A stretch of DNA of 64,000 bases from Archangiaceae bacterium (lineage in GTDB: Bacteria; Myxococcota; Myxococcia; Myxococcales; Myxococcaceae), in assembly GCA_016714225.1 (NCBI GenBank), contig JADJNS010000003.1, forward strand, positions 496,001-560,000, in the 5' to 3' direction. Made by a program: the position numbers and the translations under genes. Positions 57,014-64,000 of the stretch are shown piece after piece. Each line of letters starts with the position of its first letter. The first letter of the stretch is position 1. The notes beneath the pieces were generated by a model. That model did not search any database. It saw only the letters and a program-made list of their open reading frames with translations, and was not told the origin of the DNA.

Positions 57014-58197
57014 CCACCCTCGAAGCGCGCACCGCCACCGACTCCCAGCGCTCGCCCGGCTCCCGTCGCCACGAGCCCAAAGAGCTCACCCGCGGCACCA
57101 CCATCGGTCGGTACGTGGTGCTCGAGCAGCTCGGCCAGGGCGGCATGGGCATCGTCTACGCCGCCTGGGACTTCGTGCTCGAGCGGCGCATCGCGCTCAA
57201 GCTCCTGCACGCCACGGGTCGGGTGGCGCCCGAGTCCGGGGCGCAGGCGCTGGTGCGCGAGGCGCAGGTGATGGCCCGGCTCGCCCACCCCGGCATCAAC
57301 GCCGTCTACGACGTGGGCACCTTCGAGGGCCGCACCTTTCTCGCCATGGAGCTGGCCGACGCCGGCAGCCTCTCGGCCTGGCTGAGAAGAACGCCCCGGT
57401 CGGCGGACCAGGTGCTCCCGCTGCTCCTGCAGGCGGGGCAGGGCCTGGCCGCCGCGCATCGCGCCAACATCGCGCACGGCGACTTCAAGCCGCAGAACGT
57501 GCTGCTCACCCGCGACGGGCGCGCGCGGGTCACCGACTTCGGCCTGGCCGGCGAAGCGCTGGCCACCGCGCGACTCGACGAGCCCCAGGCCGGTACTCCG
57601 CCCTACATGGCCCCCGAGCGCCTGGCGGGCGGCAGCGTCTCGGCGGCCGCCGACCAGTACAGCTACGCGGTCACGCTCTACGAGGCGCTGTGCGGCCGGC
57701 GGCCGTTCGGGGGCGCTTCGGTCGGCGATCTCGACGCCAGCATCCGGCGCGGCCCGCCGGCGGTCGAACGCCTGCCGCGCACCGTTCGCAGCGCGGTGCT
57801 TCGTGCGCTGGCCCCCGACCCGGCGGCCCGCTTCGCTTCGATGGACGCGCTGCTCGAGGCGCTCGACCCGCGCCGGCCGCACCAGCGGCGCAACGCGGCT
57901 CTGGCCGTGGCCGCGGCGGTGGTGCTGGTCGGGGTGGGCTACGCGCGCGGCCGCCTGGTGCCGAGCGAGGCGCCCTGCGGCGGCGGCGACCAGGCCCTCT
58001 CTCGCGTCTTCACCCCGTTCGCCTGGGCACCCTGCCGCCCGCGGCGCGAGCCGAGGTGCAGGCCTGGGGCTCGCGGTGGAAGAGCGCCTTCGTCTCGGCT
58101 TGCGAGGCCACCCACGTGCAGAAGACCCAGTCTCCCGCGGTGCTCGACCTGCGCATGCGGTGCCTCGAGGGGCAGCTCCGCGCGGTCGACCGCCTGA
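57010..58197 (+). CDS. Membrane Ser/Thr protein kinase (frameshift after TM segment)
   Basis: 395 residues in this frame, of which the first ~340 are meaningful. Kinase features: LGQGGMGIVYAAWD, IALKLL, catalytic loop IAHGDFKPQN (Gly replaces the usual Arg, a non-RD kinase), VTDFGLAGE and YMAPERLAGG. One membrane span (AALAVAAAVVLVGVGYARG) precedes APCGGGDQALSRVFTPFAW. The frame then turns to Arg/Pro-rich nonsense. Adding one G to the run at 58025-58027 continues into GTLPPAARAEVQAWGSRW and the TPR region. The start GTG overlaps the FHA-AAA+ stop. Confidence 0.85.
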   Translation: MTTLEARTATDSQRSPGSRRHEPKELTRGTTIGRYVVLEQLGQGGMGIVYAAWDFVLERRIALKLLHATGRVAPESGAQALVREAQVMARLAHPGINAVYDVGTFEGRTFLAMELADAGSLSAWLRRTPRSADQVLPLLLQAGQGLAAAHRANIAHGDFKPQNVLLTRDGRARVTDFGLAGEALATARLDEPQAGTPPYMAPERLAGGSVSAAADQYSYAVTLYEALCGRRPFGGASVGDLDASIRRGPPAVERLPRTVRSAVLRALAPDPAARFASMDALLEALDPRRPHQRRNAALAVAAAVVLVGVGYARGRLVPSEAPCGGGDQALSRVFTPFAWAPCRPRREPRCRPGARGGRAPSSRLARPPTCRRPSLPRCSTCACGASRGSSARSTA

Positions 58198-59705
58198 TGA
58201 CTGAGCTCGACGACACCCGGCGCGCCGAGCAGGCGGTGAGCGCCGCCCAGAGCCTGCGCGGGTGGGGCGCGTGCCAAGACGGCCCCCATCTGGCCCGGTG
58301 GCGGCCTCAAGATGCCGAGCGCGAGGCCGCGGCCGTGGCGCTGCGCACCCAGCTCGACGCGCTGCGCGCGCTGCACGCCACCGGTCAGTACCTGCAGGTG
58401 CGCGAGCGTGCCGAACCGCTCGATCACGCGGTGCAGGCGGCGCGAGACGACTACCTGCTCAGCGAGCTCGAGTGGCTGTGGGGAGACGCGCTGGTGGCCT
58501 CGAGCTCGCGCGCCGAAGCGGTGCCGGTGCTTCAGCGTGCGTTGCTGGCCGCCGAGCGCACCGGCGACGAACGCCTCGGCGCGCTGGTGCACCTCAGCAC
58601 GCACCAGGTGACCTCTGAGCCGCTGGCCAGCGAGCACCTTCAGCACGCCGAGGCGCTGGTGGCGCGCATGGGCGGTGATGCGCGCCTGGAGCTGAAGATT
58701 CGCGTGGCGCGAGGGCACGGGCTCATCTCCACCGACCCCGAGCGCGCCGCGAAGTCGTTGGAAGACGCGGTCGCATTCGGGCGCCGCACGCTCCCGGCCG
58801 ACGATCTGCAGCTCATCACCGCCATCTCGGCGCTCGGCACCGCGCTGCTGCACGCCGACCACCCGGCCCAGGCGGTGCCCCACCTCGAAGAGGCGCTCGA
58901 GCGCACCGAGCGCCTGCTCGGCCCCCGCCACCCGGCGATGCTCTCGGCGATCGCCCCCTTGAGCACGGTGCTGCTCGAGCTGGGCCGCAACGAAGAGGGG
59001 CTGGCCCTGGCCCGGCGCGCGGTCGCGATCGCCGAGGCCACCGCGCAGCCCGGCAACTTTCGCTCGAGCTACGTGCTCACCGCGCTGGGCACCGCGCTGA
59101 TGGCCAACGGCCGCTTCGCCGAGGCGCGCACCGAGCTCGAGCGGGTGGTGGCCCTCGACCAGAGCCCCGGCCACTCGGCGGCGAAGGCCGCGTGGCTCAA
59201 CATCGCCGAGGCGCTGCGCGCCGAAGGGCGGCCACACGAGGCGCTCGCCGCCTACCGTCGCGCCGAAGACATCGCCCTGCAGGCCGGCGGGCGAGACCGG
59301 TACCTGGTGGGCATCTTGAGCGGCACGGCCGAGGCGCTGCTCGACCTGTCGCGCCCCGCCGAGGCGCTGGCCCAGGCCCGGCGGGCGGTCGCGGTGTGCT
59401 CGGTGGCGGCGTGTGGCCCCCTGCGCGCGGTGGCGCTCACCAGCCTGGGCAACGCGCAGCTCCAGACCGGCGCGGTGGCGCTCGCCCGGCGCACGCTCGA
59501 CGAGGCGGTGCGCCAGCTCACCGACGAGGGCGCGCAGCCGCCCGATCTCGCCTGCGCCCGGTTCGCGCTGGCGCGGGTCATGGCGAAGCAGGGCGAACGG
59601 GCGCAGGCCAGGGCGCTGGCCGAGGCCGCGGCCCCGGTGTTGGCGCGGCACCTCGACTACGCCCGCGTGTCGCAGCAGCTGGCGGCGTTTCTGCAGACGC
59701 TCTGA
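58056..59705 (+). CDS. TPR sensor half of the frameshifted kinase
   Basis: About 550 residues, counted from the first in-frame GTG. SAFVSACEATHVQKTQSPAVLDLRMRCLEGQL is the region that follows the membrane span in myxobacterial kinase-TPR fusions, and a series of TPR units follows (LLHADHPAQAVPHLEEALERTERLLGPRHPA, LLELGRNEEGLALARRAVAIAE, EGRPHEALAAYRRAEDIAL). It should be read as the C-terminal part of the preceding kinase gene, not an independent protein, unless the frameshift is confirmed. Confidence 0.7.
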   Translation: MQAWGSRWKSAFVSACEATHVQKTQSPAVLDLRMRCLEGQLRAVDRLMTELDDTRRAEQAVSAAQSLRGWGACQDGPHLARWRPQDAEREAAAVALRTQLDALRALHATGQYLQVRERAEPLDHAVQAARDDYLLSELEWLWGDALVASSSRAEAVPVLQRALLAAERTGDERLGALVHLSTHQVTSEPLASEHLQHAEALVARMGGDARLELKIRVARGHGLISTDPERAAKSLEDAVAFGRRTLPADDLQLITAISALGTALLHADHPAQAVPHLEEALERTERLLGPRHPAMLSAIAPLSTVLLELGRNEEGLALARRAVAIAEATAQPGNFRSSYVLTALGTALMANGRFAEARTELERVVALDQSPGHSAAKAAWLNIAEALRAEGRPHEALAAYRRAEDIALQAGGRDRYLVGILSGTAEALLDLSRPAEALAQARRAVAVCSVAACGPLRAVALTSLGNAQLQTGAVALARRTLDEAVRQLTDEGAQPPDLACARFALARVMAKQGERAQARALAEAAAPVLARHLDYARVSQQLAAFLQTL

Positions 59706-59720
59706 GGTACAAAGGGCGGC

Positions 59721-60452
59721 CTGCTCTTCGTCACCTGCACTCCCGGCCTCGAGCCCGCGCTGGCCCAAGAGCTGCGCGAGCTGGGGTTCCAGGGTCGCGA
59801 GGTGATCGGCGGCTTCGAGACGAAGGGCGACCCGCAACGCATCGCCAGGCTGTCGCGCATCGCCAGCCAGGTGAAAGAGAACGGCCGCGATCTGACCGGG
59901 CTGCTCTACCAGCGCGGCTATCGCGAAGAGATCGGCCGCGCCCCGATGCGCGAGACCCTGGCCGCCGGCGTGCTGCGCCTGGCCGGCTACACCGGCGCCG
60001 AGCCGCTGTGGGACCCGATGTGCGGCTCGGGCACGCTGCTCATCGAGGCGGCGCTGATGGCTTTGAACATCGCGCCCGGCGACCTGAAGGCGGGCCCGCA
60101 GCGCAAGCCCGCCGCGAGCCTCACCGGCACCGACCTCAACGCCGGAGCGCTGGGGGTCACCCGCCGCAACGCCCGCCGCGCCGGAGTGCTCGAGCACCTG
60201 AAGCTCGAGCGCGCCGACGCCGCGAAGATCGAGCCCAAAGGCGCGGCCGGCTTGATCATTTCCAACCTCCCGTATGGCAAGCGGGTCGAGAAGGGCGACC
60301 TCGACGCGGTGCTCGAGAACTTCGCCACGCGCTTCGCCGGTTGGCGCTTCGCTTTTCTGCTCCAGGGGCGCCTCGCCGCGCTCAAACCCACCCGGGAATT
60401 CGAGGTCAGCAACGGCGGGCTTCGCTGCCGCCTCTGCGTGGGAATCTGCTAG
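59721..60452 (+). CDS. RNA methyltransferase (RlmL/Trm11-like) with most of the THUMP domain missing
   Basis: About 243 residues. LLFVTCTPGLEPALAQELRELGF is the start of RlmL-type proteins. Only ~30 residues later the sequence enters the methyltransferase domain: LLYQRGYREEIGRAPMRETLAAG, DPMCGSGTLLIEAAL, TGTDLNAGAL and NLPYGKR (catalytic NxPY-type). Full-length relatives have roughly 80-90 more residues between these parts. No ATG, GTG or TTG is available at the N-terminus; the best start is CTG behind AAAGGGCGGC, or GTG 59802 if the N-terminus is unused. Possibly a decaying gene. Confidence 0.65.
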   Translation: MLFVTCTPGLEPALAQELRELGFQGREVIGGFETKGDPQRIARLSRIASQVKENGRDLTGLLYQRGYREEIGRAPMRETLAAGVLRLAGYTGAEPLWDPMCGSGTLLIEAALMALNIAPGDLKAGPQRKPAASLTGTDLNAGALGVTRRNARRAGVLEHLKLERADAAKIEPKGAAGLIISNLPYGKRVEKGDLDAVLENFATRFAGWRFAFLLQGRLAALKPTREFEVSNGGLRCRLCVGIC

Positions 60453-60463
60453 AGGAGCGCGCC

Positions 60464-61378
60464 ATGTCCTCTGACAAAGCGCTCTCGCACTACGCCGCCA
60501 AGAAGACCGAGTACCTCGAAGATCTGAAGTCGTTGGTCCGCATTCCGTCCGTGTCGTTCGACGGCTTCGACCCGAAGCACATGCGCGCGAGCGCCGAGGC
60601 CACCGCAGCGCTCTTGAAGAAGCGCGGCTTCGAGAACGTGCAGCTGCTCGAGGTCGAGGGCGCGCACCCGTACGCGTACGGCGAGATCTTGAAGGCCCCC
60701 GGCAAGCCCACCCTGCTGCTCTACGCGCACCACGACGTGCAGCCGGCCGGCGACGAGACCGCGTGGAAGAGCCCCCCCTTCGAGCCCACCGAGCGCGACG
60801 GCCGCCTCTACGGTCGCGGCGCCGCCGACGACAAGGCAGGCGTGGTGGTGCACACCAGCGCGGTCGACGCGTGGCTCAAGGGCTCGGGCGCGCTGCCCCT
60901 CAACGTGAAGGTGATCATCGAGGGCGAAGAAGAGATCGGCTCGGAGCACCTCGAGGCGTTCTTGAAGAAGCACAAGGCGCTGGTGAAGGCCGACGCCATC
61001 GTGCTCACCGACACCGGCAACTTCGAGACCGGCCTGCCGTCGATCACCACCGCGCTGCGCGGCCTGGTGACCTGCGACGTCGAGGTGAAGGCGCTCAAGC
61101 AGTCGGTGCACTCGGGCATGTGGGGCGGCCCGGTTCCCGACCCGGTGATGGGCCTGTGCCGCATGCTGGCCTCGCTCTCGAACCCCGACGGCTCGGTGAA
61201 CCTGCCCGGCATCGCCGAGAAGGTGCGCCCGCTCACCCCGAAGAGAAGAAGAGCATCTCTTCGCTGCCCACCGACGACGACACCTTCCGCCGCCAGGCCG
61301 GCCTGCTGCCCGGCGTGCAGCTGCTCGGCGGCCGCCCGCCCTGGGAGCAGAACTGGCGTCAGCCGTCGATCGCGGTGA
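60464..61378 (+). CDS. M20 family dipeptidase, N-terminal part (frameshifted gene)
   Basis: A zinc exopeptidase of the carnosinase/CNDP branch. In this frame residues 1-259 are genuine: LLLYAHHDVQPAGDETAW (zinc His and catalytic Asp), GRGAADDKAG (bridging Asp), IEGEEEIGSEHL (catalytic Glu-Glu), DTGNFETGLPSITTALRG and KQSVHSGMWGG (dimerisation lid). After VRPLTP the frame becomes Arg/Cys-rich nonsense. Adding one C to the run at 61236-61239 restores the correct frame. ATG with GAGGAG upstream is a strong start. Confidence 0.85.
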   Translation: MSSDKALSHYAAKKTEYLEDLKSLVRIPSVSFDGFDPKHMRASAEATAALLKKRGFENVQLLEVEGAHPYAYGEILKAPGKPTLLLYAHHDVQPAGDETAWKSPPFEPTERDGRLYGRGAADDKAGVVVHTSAVDAWLKGSGALPLNVKVIIEGEEEIGSEHLEAFLKKHKALVKADAIVLTDTGNFETGLPSITTALRGLVTCDVEVKALKQSVHSGMWGGPVPDPVMGLCRMLASLSNPDGSVNLPGIAEKVRPLTPKRRRASLRCPPTTTPSAARPACCPACSCSAAARPGSRTGVSRRSR

Positions 61379-61854
61379 ACGCGTTTCAGGCCAGCACCCG
61401 CAAAGACGCGCGCAACATCATCTGTGAGTCGGCGTGGGCGCGCGTCGGCATTCGCCTGGTGCCCGACCTCGACCCCATCGCGGTGCGCAAGCAGCTCGCC
61501 GACGCGCTGAAGAAGGCGGCGCCCTGGGGCCTCGAGGTCACGGTGAAGGAAGAGCAGGCCGCCAAGTGGTGGTACACCGACCCGTCGGGCCCCGCGTTTC
61601 AGGCCGCGTTCAAGGCGCTGAAGAAGGGCTATGGCGCCGACGCGGTGGCGATGGGCTGCGGTGGCTCGATTCCGTTCGTCGAGCCTTTCGCCAAAGAGCT
61701 CGGCGGCGTGCCCGCGCTGCTGATCGGGGTGGAAGACCCGTACACCAACGCGCACTCGGAAAACGAGAGCCTGCACCTCGGCGACTTCGAGAAGGCGATC
61801 AAGAGCGCGATCTACCTGTACGAAGAGCTGGCCACCGCGGTCACTGCGCGCTGA
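61240..61854 (+). CDS. M20 family dipeptidase, C-terminal part (frameshifted gene)
   Basis: About 204 residues continuing the preceding peptidase in the -1 frame: EEKKSISSLPTDDDTFRRQ, GVQLLGGRPPWEQNWRQPSI, RLVPDLDPIAVRKQLADAL, GCGGSIPFVEPFAKELG, and VEDPYTNAHSENESLHL with the last zinc-site His. No good start codon lies at its beginning. It is the other half of one gene, either truly broken or split by a sequencing error. The DUF4261-like gene starts 4 bp after its stop. Confidence 0.82.
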   Translation, partial: EEKKSISSLPTDDDTFRRQAGLLPGVQLLGGRPPWEQNWRQPSIAVNAFQASTRKDARNIICESAWARVGIRLVPDLDPIAVRKQLADALKKAAPWGLEVTVKEEQAAKWWYTDPSGPAFQAAFKALKKGYGADAVAMGCGGSIPFVEPFAKELGGVPALLIGVEDPYTNAHSENESLHLGDFEKAIKSAIYLYEELATAVTAR

Positions 61855-61858
61855 ACGT

Positions 61859-62785
61859 ATGGCCGCGGCGCAGCCACCGGTGATTCGGCTCACCCTGTTC
61901 GTGCCGGGCGCGGCAGAGCTGCAGCGCTCGGGCGTGGGCGGCGAGTGGCTCACCAACCCGGGCGACGGGGCGTTCGCGCGCTCGTTCTCGTTCGGCACGG
62001 TCGACCCCGAGGGGCTGAAGAAGATCGACGCCGCGCCGGGAGCGCTGCTGGTGAAGCTCACCGACGATCTCGACAAGGGCCGCGCGAAGGTGCACGCGGT
62101 GGTGAAGCAGCTCAAGGCGAGCGGGGCGCTGGCGGTGCGCATCGAGCAGTCGAAGATGGGCTGGCCCATCGACGAGTGGCTCGACATGGTGGGCAGCAAC
62201 GACATTCGCGCGCTGCACCGCTGCGCGGTGGCGATTCTGGGCGACGACAAGTGGGTGAAGTCGTGCGGCATGCACGCGTTCTCGCTGCCCGACGCGCGGG
62301 TCGAGGTCGGGCCGGGAGACAAGCCGCTGGTGGCGCAGCGCCTGCTCGGCAGCCTGAACATGTACCAGATCGATCAAGCTCCGCTGCTCGTGTCGGGCGA
62401 TACGTTCGCGCCCGACCCCGAGACGCCGCGGAGGCTCTTGCAGCGCTGGCCCGACGACGGCTACCCGCCCGGTCACTGGTGCAGCAACCCTTACGGCGTC
62501 TGGCGGCTGAGCCTGCCCGGGGCGAAGGCGGCCACGCGGCTCGCGCAGGCGCAGCTCTTCACGCCGCCGCTCTTCGTGGTGCTCTCGGCGTTGGCGATGA
62601 AGCAGGGCTCTGCGCTCACCGAAGAGCAGGTCACCGATGCGGTCGATGAGGCCGAGTTCGTCGAGATCGAGCATCGAGATGCGCAGCGGCTCGAGCGCGA
62701 GCGGGGGTTTGCTGATTTGGACCCTCAGCTCGCTTGGGAGCAGTGGAAGGTGCTCGCCGCCACGGCTGCTCGGCCGGCGCAGTAG
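61859..62785 (+). CDS. DUF4261-like protein
   Basis: 308 residues, no signal peptide or membrane span. WPIDEWLDMVGSNDIRALHRC and WVKSCGMHAFSLPDARVEV resemble the DUF4261 C-terminal signature (GMH.F.LPD.E), a family of unknown function often adjacent to immunity-type proteins. The assignment is by pattern memory and moderate at best. It is read through from the M20 peptidase gene with almost no gap. Confidence 0.6.
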   Translation: MAAAQPPVIRLTLFVPGAAELQRSGVGGEWLTNPGDGAFARSFSFGTVDPEGLKKIDAAPGALLVKLTDDLDKGRAKVHAVVKQLKASGALAVRIEQSKMGWPIDEWLDMVGSNDIRALHRCAVAILGDDKWVKSCGMHAFSLPDARVEVGPGDKPLVAQRLLGSLNMYQIDQAPLLVSGDTFAPDPETPRRLLQRWPDDGYPPGHWCSNPYGVWRLSLPGAKAATRLAQAQLFTPPLFVVLSALAMKQGSALTEEQVTDAVDEAEFVEIEHRDAQRLERERGFADLDPQLAWEQWKVLAATAARPAQ

Positions 62786-62794
62786 TTTTCAGAA

Positions 62795-63397
62795 GATCGG
62801 GAACGCGCTCGGGCTTCGACCAACCGTTCCCGGGCTCCGGGCCCCGGGCGCGGGCGCGGGCGCGGGCGCGTTTCACGAGGTGGCGATTCGCGCGGTTGAG
62901 AGGGCACGGTTTGCGCACCCCTGTGCGGACCATGAGCTCTCACAAAACAGGAAACGAGGCCGGGCAGTTCGACCACGAGCGGCTGCAGGTCTTTCAGGTT
63001 GCTCGCGAGTGCGCGGTGCTGGTGACGCCGTGGTTGGCGGGCCGAAAGATGCCCACCTCGCTCCGCGACCAGTTCGATCGGGCCATCACCAGCATTTTGT
63101 CGAACATCGCCGAAGGGGCGGGCAAGACCGCCAGAGCGGACAAGCGCCGCAGCTACGAAATCGCCAAAGGCAGCACCACCGAAGCCGCAGCGCAGCTCGA
63201 GCTGCTCCACCTGCGCGAAGTCATCTCGGCCGCCGAATACGCGAAAGCGCGCCACCTGCTGCTGCGCGTGGCGAGCATGCTCCACGTGCTCTCCAGCGGC
63301 CCCCGCACCGCCTGAAGCGTCACATGCCCGCGCCCGCGCCCGCGCCCGCGCCCGGAGCCCGGTAACGGTCGGTCGAAGCCCGAGCGCGTTCCCGATC
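62795..63397. mobile_element. IVS-like element: four-helix-bundle gene inside long inverted repeats
   Basis: The left arm (62795-62870) and right arm (63326-63397) are inverted copies: GATCGGGAACGCGCTCGGGC continues seven more identical bases, then matches with two mismatches up to CCGGGCTCCGGG. Both arms end in (GGGCGC)n arrays pointing inward. The 603-bp unit holds one gene of the 23S-rRNA intervening-sequence protein family. No target-site duplication is evident and no transposase is present. The arms would fold into a very long RNA stem with the gene in the loop. Confidence 0.6.
62932..63315 (+). CDS. Four-helix-bundle protein (23S rRNA IVS/S23 family)
   Basis: 127 residues: FDHERLQVFQVARECAVLV, LRDQFDRAITSILSNIAEGAGKTARADKRRSYEIAKGSTTEAAAQLELL and KARHLLLRVASMLHVL form four helices with the family's NIAEG and ExxxQL patterns. 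The family includes proteins encoded in 23S rRNA intervening sequences and the Avd partner of retroelement reverse transcriptases; molecular function is unknown. ATG was chosen; the frame is open upstream into the inverted repeat. No rRNA or reverse transcriptase is nearby. Confidence 0.88.
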   Translation: MSSHKTGNEAGQFDHERLQVFQVARECAVLVTPWLAGRKMPTSLRDQFDRAITSILSNIAEGAGKTARADKRRSYEIAKGSTTEAAAQLELLHLREVISAAEYAKARHLLLRVASMLHVLSSGPRTA

Positions 63398-63426
63398 CGA
63401 GCAGGCGAGCAAGGCCACGCCCGTGC

Positions 63427-63475
63427 AAAAAAAGAAGCGGGTGGAAGGCACAATGAATGGCCTCCCACCCGCTTC
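63427..63475 (-). terminator. Strong intrinsic terminator of the Cys-rich lipoprotein gene
   Basis: On the minus strand GAAGCGGGTGG pairs with CCACCCGCTTC (11 bp), extended by AGGC/GCCT inside, with a ~10-nt loop, and is followed directly by seven T. It lies 61 bases beyond the stop of the lipoprotein gene. Confidence 0.9.
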
Positions 63476-63535
63476 GGTGCGCCCAAGCCGTCACGGTCGG
63501 CAAGGGCGCACTCGAGAGCACCATTCGTTTTCAAC

Positions 63536-64000
63536 TCAAGGCGCGCAGGTGCCGCTCAAGCAACGCTGCCCGGTGGGGCAATCGCAGTTGGTCGAGCAAA
63601 CCGTAGCGCTCGCCGGCAAGCAATAACCGATGCGGCAGCTGGTACCGGTCGGGCAGGTGACGCCGGCTTCAGCGCACTGCGTACGGCACTGGCCATCGAC
63701 GCAATCGGAACCCGCCGAGCAGTGCGCCGACTGCGTGCAGGTGCCGGCAGGGCGGGCCTTGCAGAGGCCGCCCTGGCAGGTGTCGGTCGAACCGCAGTCG
63801 ATGTCGGCGGTGCAGCCGATCACGCACTTGTTGTTGATGCACCAGGCGCCCATGCCGCACTCGGCGTTGAACGTGCAGCTCGAAGGAACGCCGCCGCCCG
63901 TGCCGCCGCTGCCGCCGGTGCCGGTGCCGCCGCTGTGGCCGCCCGCGCCGCCGGTGCCGCTGCCGCCGCCCGTGCCGGTGCTGCCGCCGGTGCCGGCGTC
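63536..64000 (-). CDS. Cys-rich lipoprotein-type protein (5' end outside the window)
   Basis: The C-terminal 154 residues are visible. A Gly/Ser/Thr linker (GGTGTGGSGGTGGG type) leads into Cys modules: CTFNAECGMGAWCINNKCV, CTADIDCGSTDTCQGGLC, CTQSAHCSAGSDCVDGQC, CAEAGVTCPTGTSCRIGYC, and CSTNCDCPTGQRCLSGTCAP at the end. The pattern CxxxxDCxxxxxCxxGxC resembles the disulfide repeats in the 1000-residue lipoprotein at 8-11 kb. The frame is open to the window edge, so the signal peptide is not seen. Confidence 0.8.
   Translation of the reverse strand, partial: DAGTGGSTGTGGGSGTGGAGGHSGGTGTGGSGGTGGGVPSSCTFNAECGMGAWCINNKCVIGCTADIDCGSTDTCQGGLCKARPAGTCTQSAHCSAGSDCVDGQCRTQCAEAGVTCPTGTSCRIGYCLPASATVCSTNCDCPTGQRCLSGTCAP

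Noticed and set aside
62932..63315. Annotation as ribosomal protein S23 or a retroelement Avd protein
   Set aside because: The fold family is right, but no rRNA, reverse transcriptase or variable repeat lies nearby, so only the neutral name is justified.
63423..63626. Short plus-strand frame starting in the lysine-like A-run before the last gene
   Set aside because: It translates the terminator hairpin and the antisense of the Cys-rich lipoprotein.

Overview
The window is GC-rich DNA (roughly 70% G+C) that looks like a chromosome segment of a myxobacterium (Myxococcota). The indicators are four eukaryotic-type Ser/Thr kinases, four FHA proteins, sigma-54-type AAA+ proteins, a sigma factor resembling the Myxococcales-specific Sig-70 gmx1 group, many lipoproteins with Gly/Ser or 'DAG' linkers, and Cys-rich repeat proteins with a MopE-like motif. 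No rRNA, tRNA, transposase, integrase or CRISPR array was found.

Layout. 1-4.2 kb (minus): end-truncated rimO, a CBM9-like secreted protein, RNase J and a small secreted protein. 4.4-7.0 kb (plus): a GGDEF cyclase overlapping a kinase with PilZ-like and J-like modules. 7.2-13.9 kb: two lipoproteins (one a 1000-residue Cys/Gly-rich protein), a UvrD/PcrA helicase and an FHA protein. 14-19 kb: a beta-propeller lipoprotein, adenosine deaminase and a large SAH-hydrolase-like protein. 19-32 kb: a heme/copper monooxygenase-like lipoprotein, glgC, a GMC oxidoreductase pair, an anion transporter, an FHA-GGDEF cyclase, surface proteins, a double cNMP-binding protein, an Nfu protein and a methyltransferase.

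The most unusual region is 33.0-43.1 kb. A kinase, a TPR protein and a sigma factor are followed by a 58-residue peptide with six cysteines and a very strong ribosome-binding site. An intrinsic terminator comes next, and then five tightly overlapping genes: a MauE-like membrane protein, a thioredoxin-like protein, an ABC exporter, an S26 signal peptidase and a DUF5916 outer-membrane protein. This reads as a dedicated system for making, disulfide-bonding, exporting and processing a small cationic peptide. The block is bracketed by a 49-bp direct repeat (48/49 identical) whose left copy is the 3' end of the neighbouring methyltransferase gene, which suggests an inserted island.

43.2-50.8 kb holds a GH5 glycosidase, a steroid-reductase-like membrane protein, a VanY-type peptidase with Cys-rich repeats, a related Cys-rich lipoprotein and a kinase with a detached PEGA domain. 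50.8-59.7 kb holds an FHA sigma-54 activator, an SGNH-carbamoyltransferase-SxtJ/DUF5989 operon, a GAFTGA-less FHA-AAA+ protein and a kinase-TPR gene. 59.7-62.8 kb holds an RNA methyltransferase that has lost most of its THUMP domain, a frameshifted M20 peptidase and a DUF4261-like protein. A four-helix-bundle gene inside ~72-76-bp inverted repeats follows, resembling a free-standing IVS-like element. The window ends in a truncated Cys-rich lipoprotein.

Four genes are interrupted by single-base frameshifts (three kinases and the M20 peptidase), so assembly indels must be excluded before biology is inferred from them.
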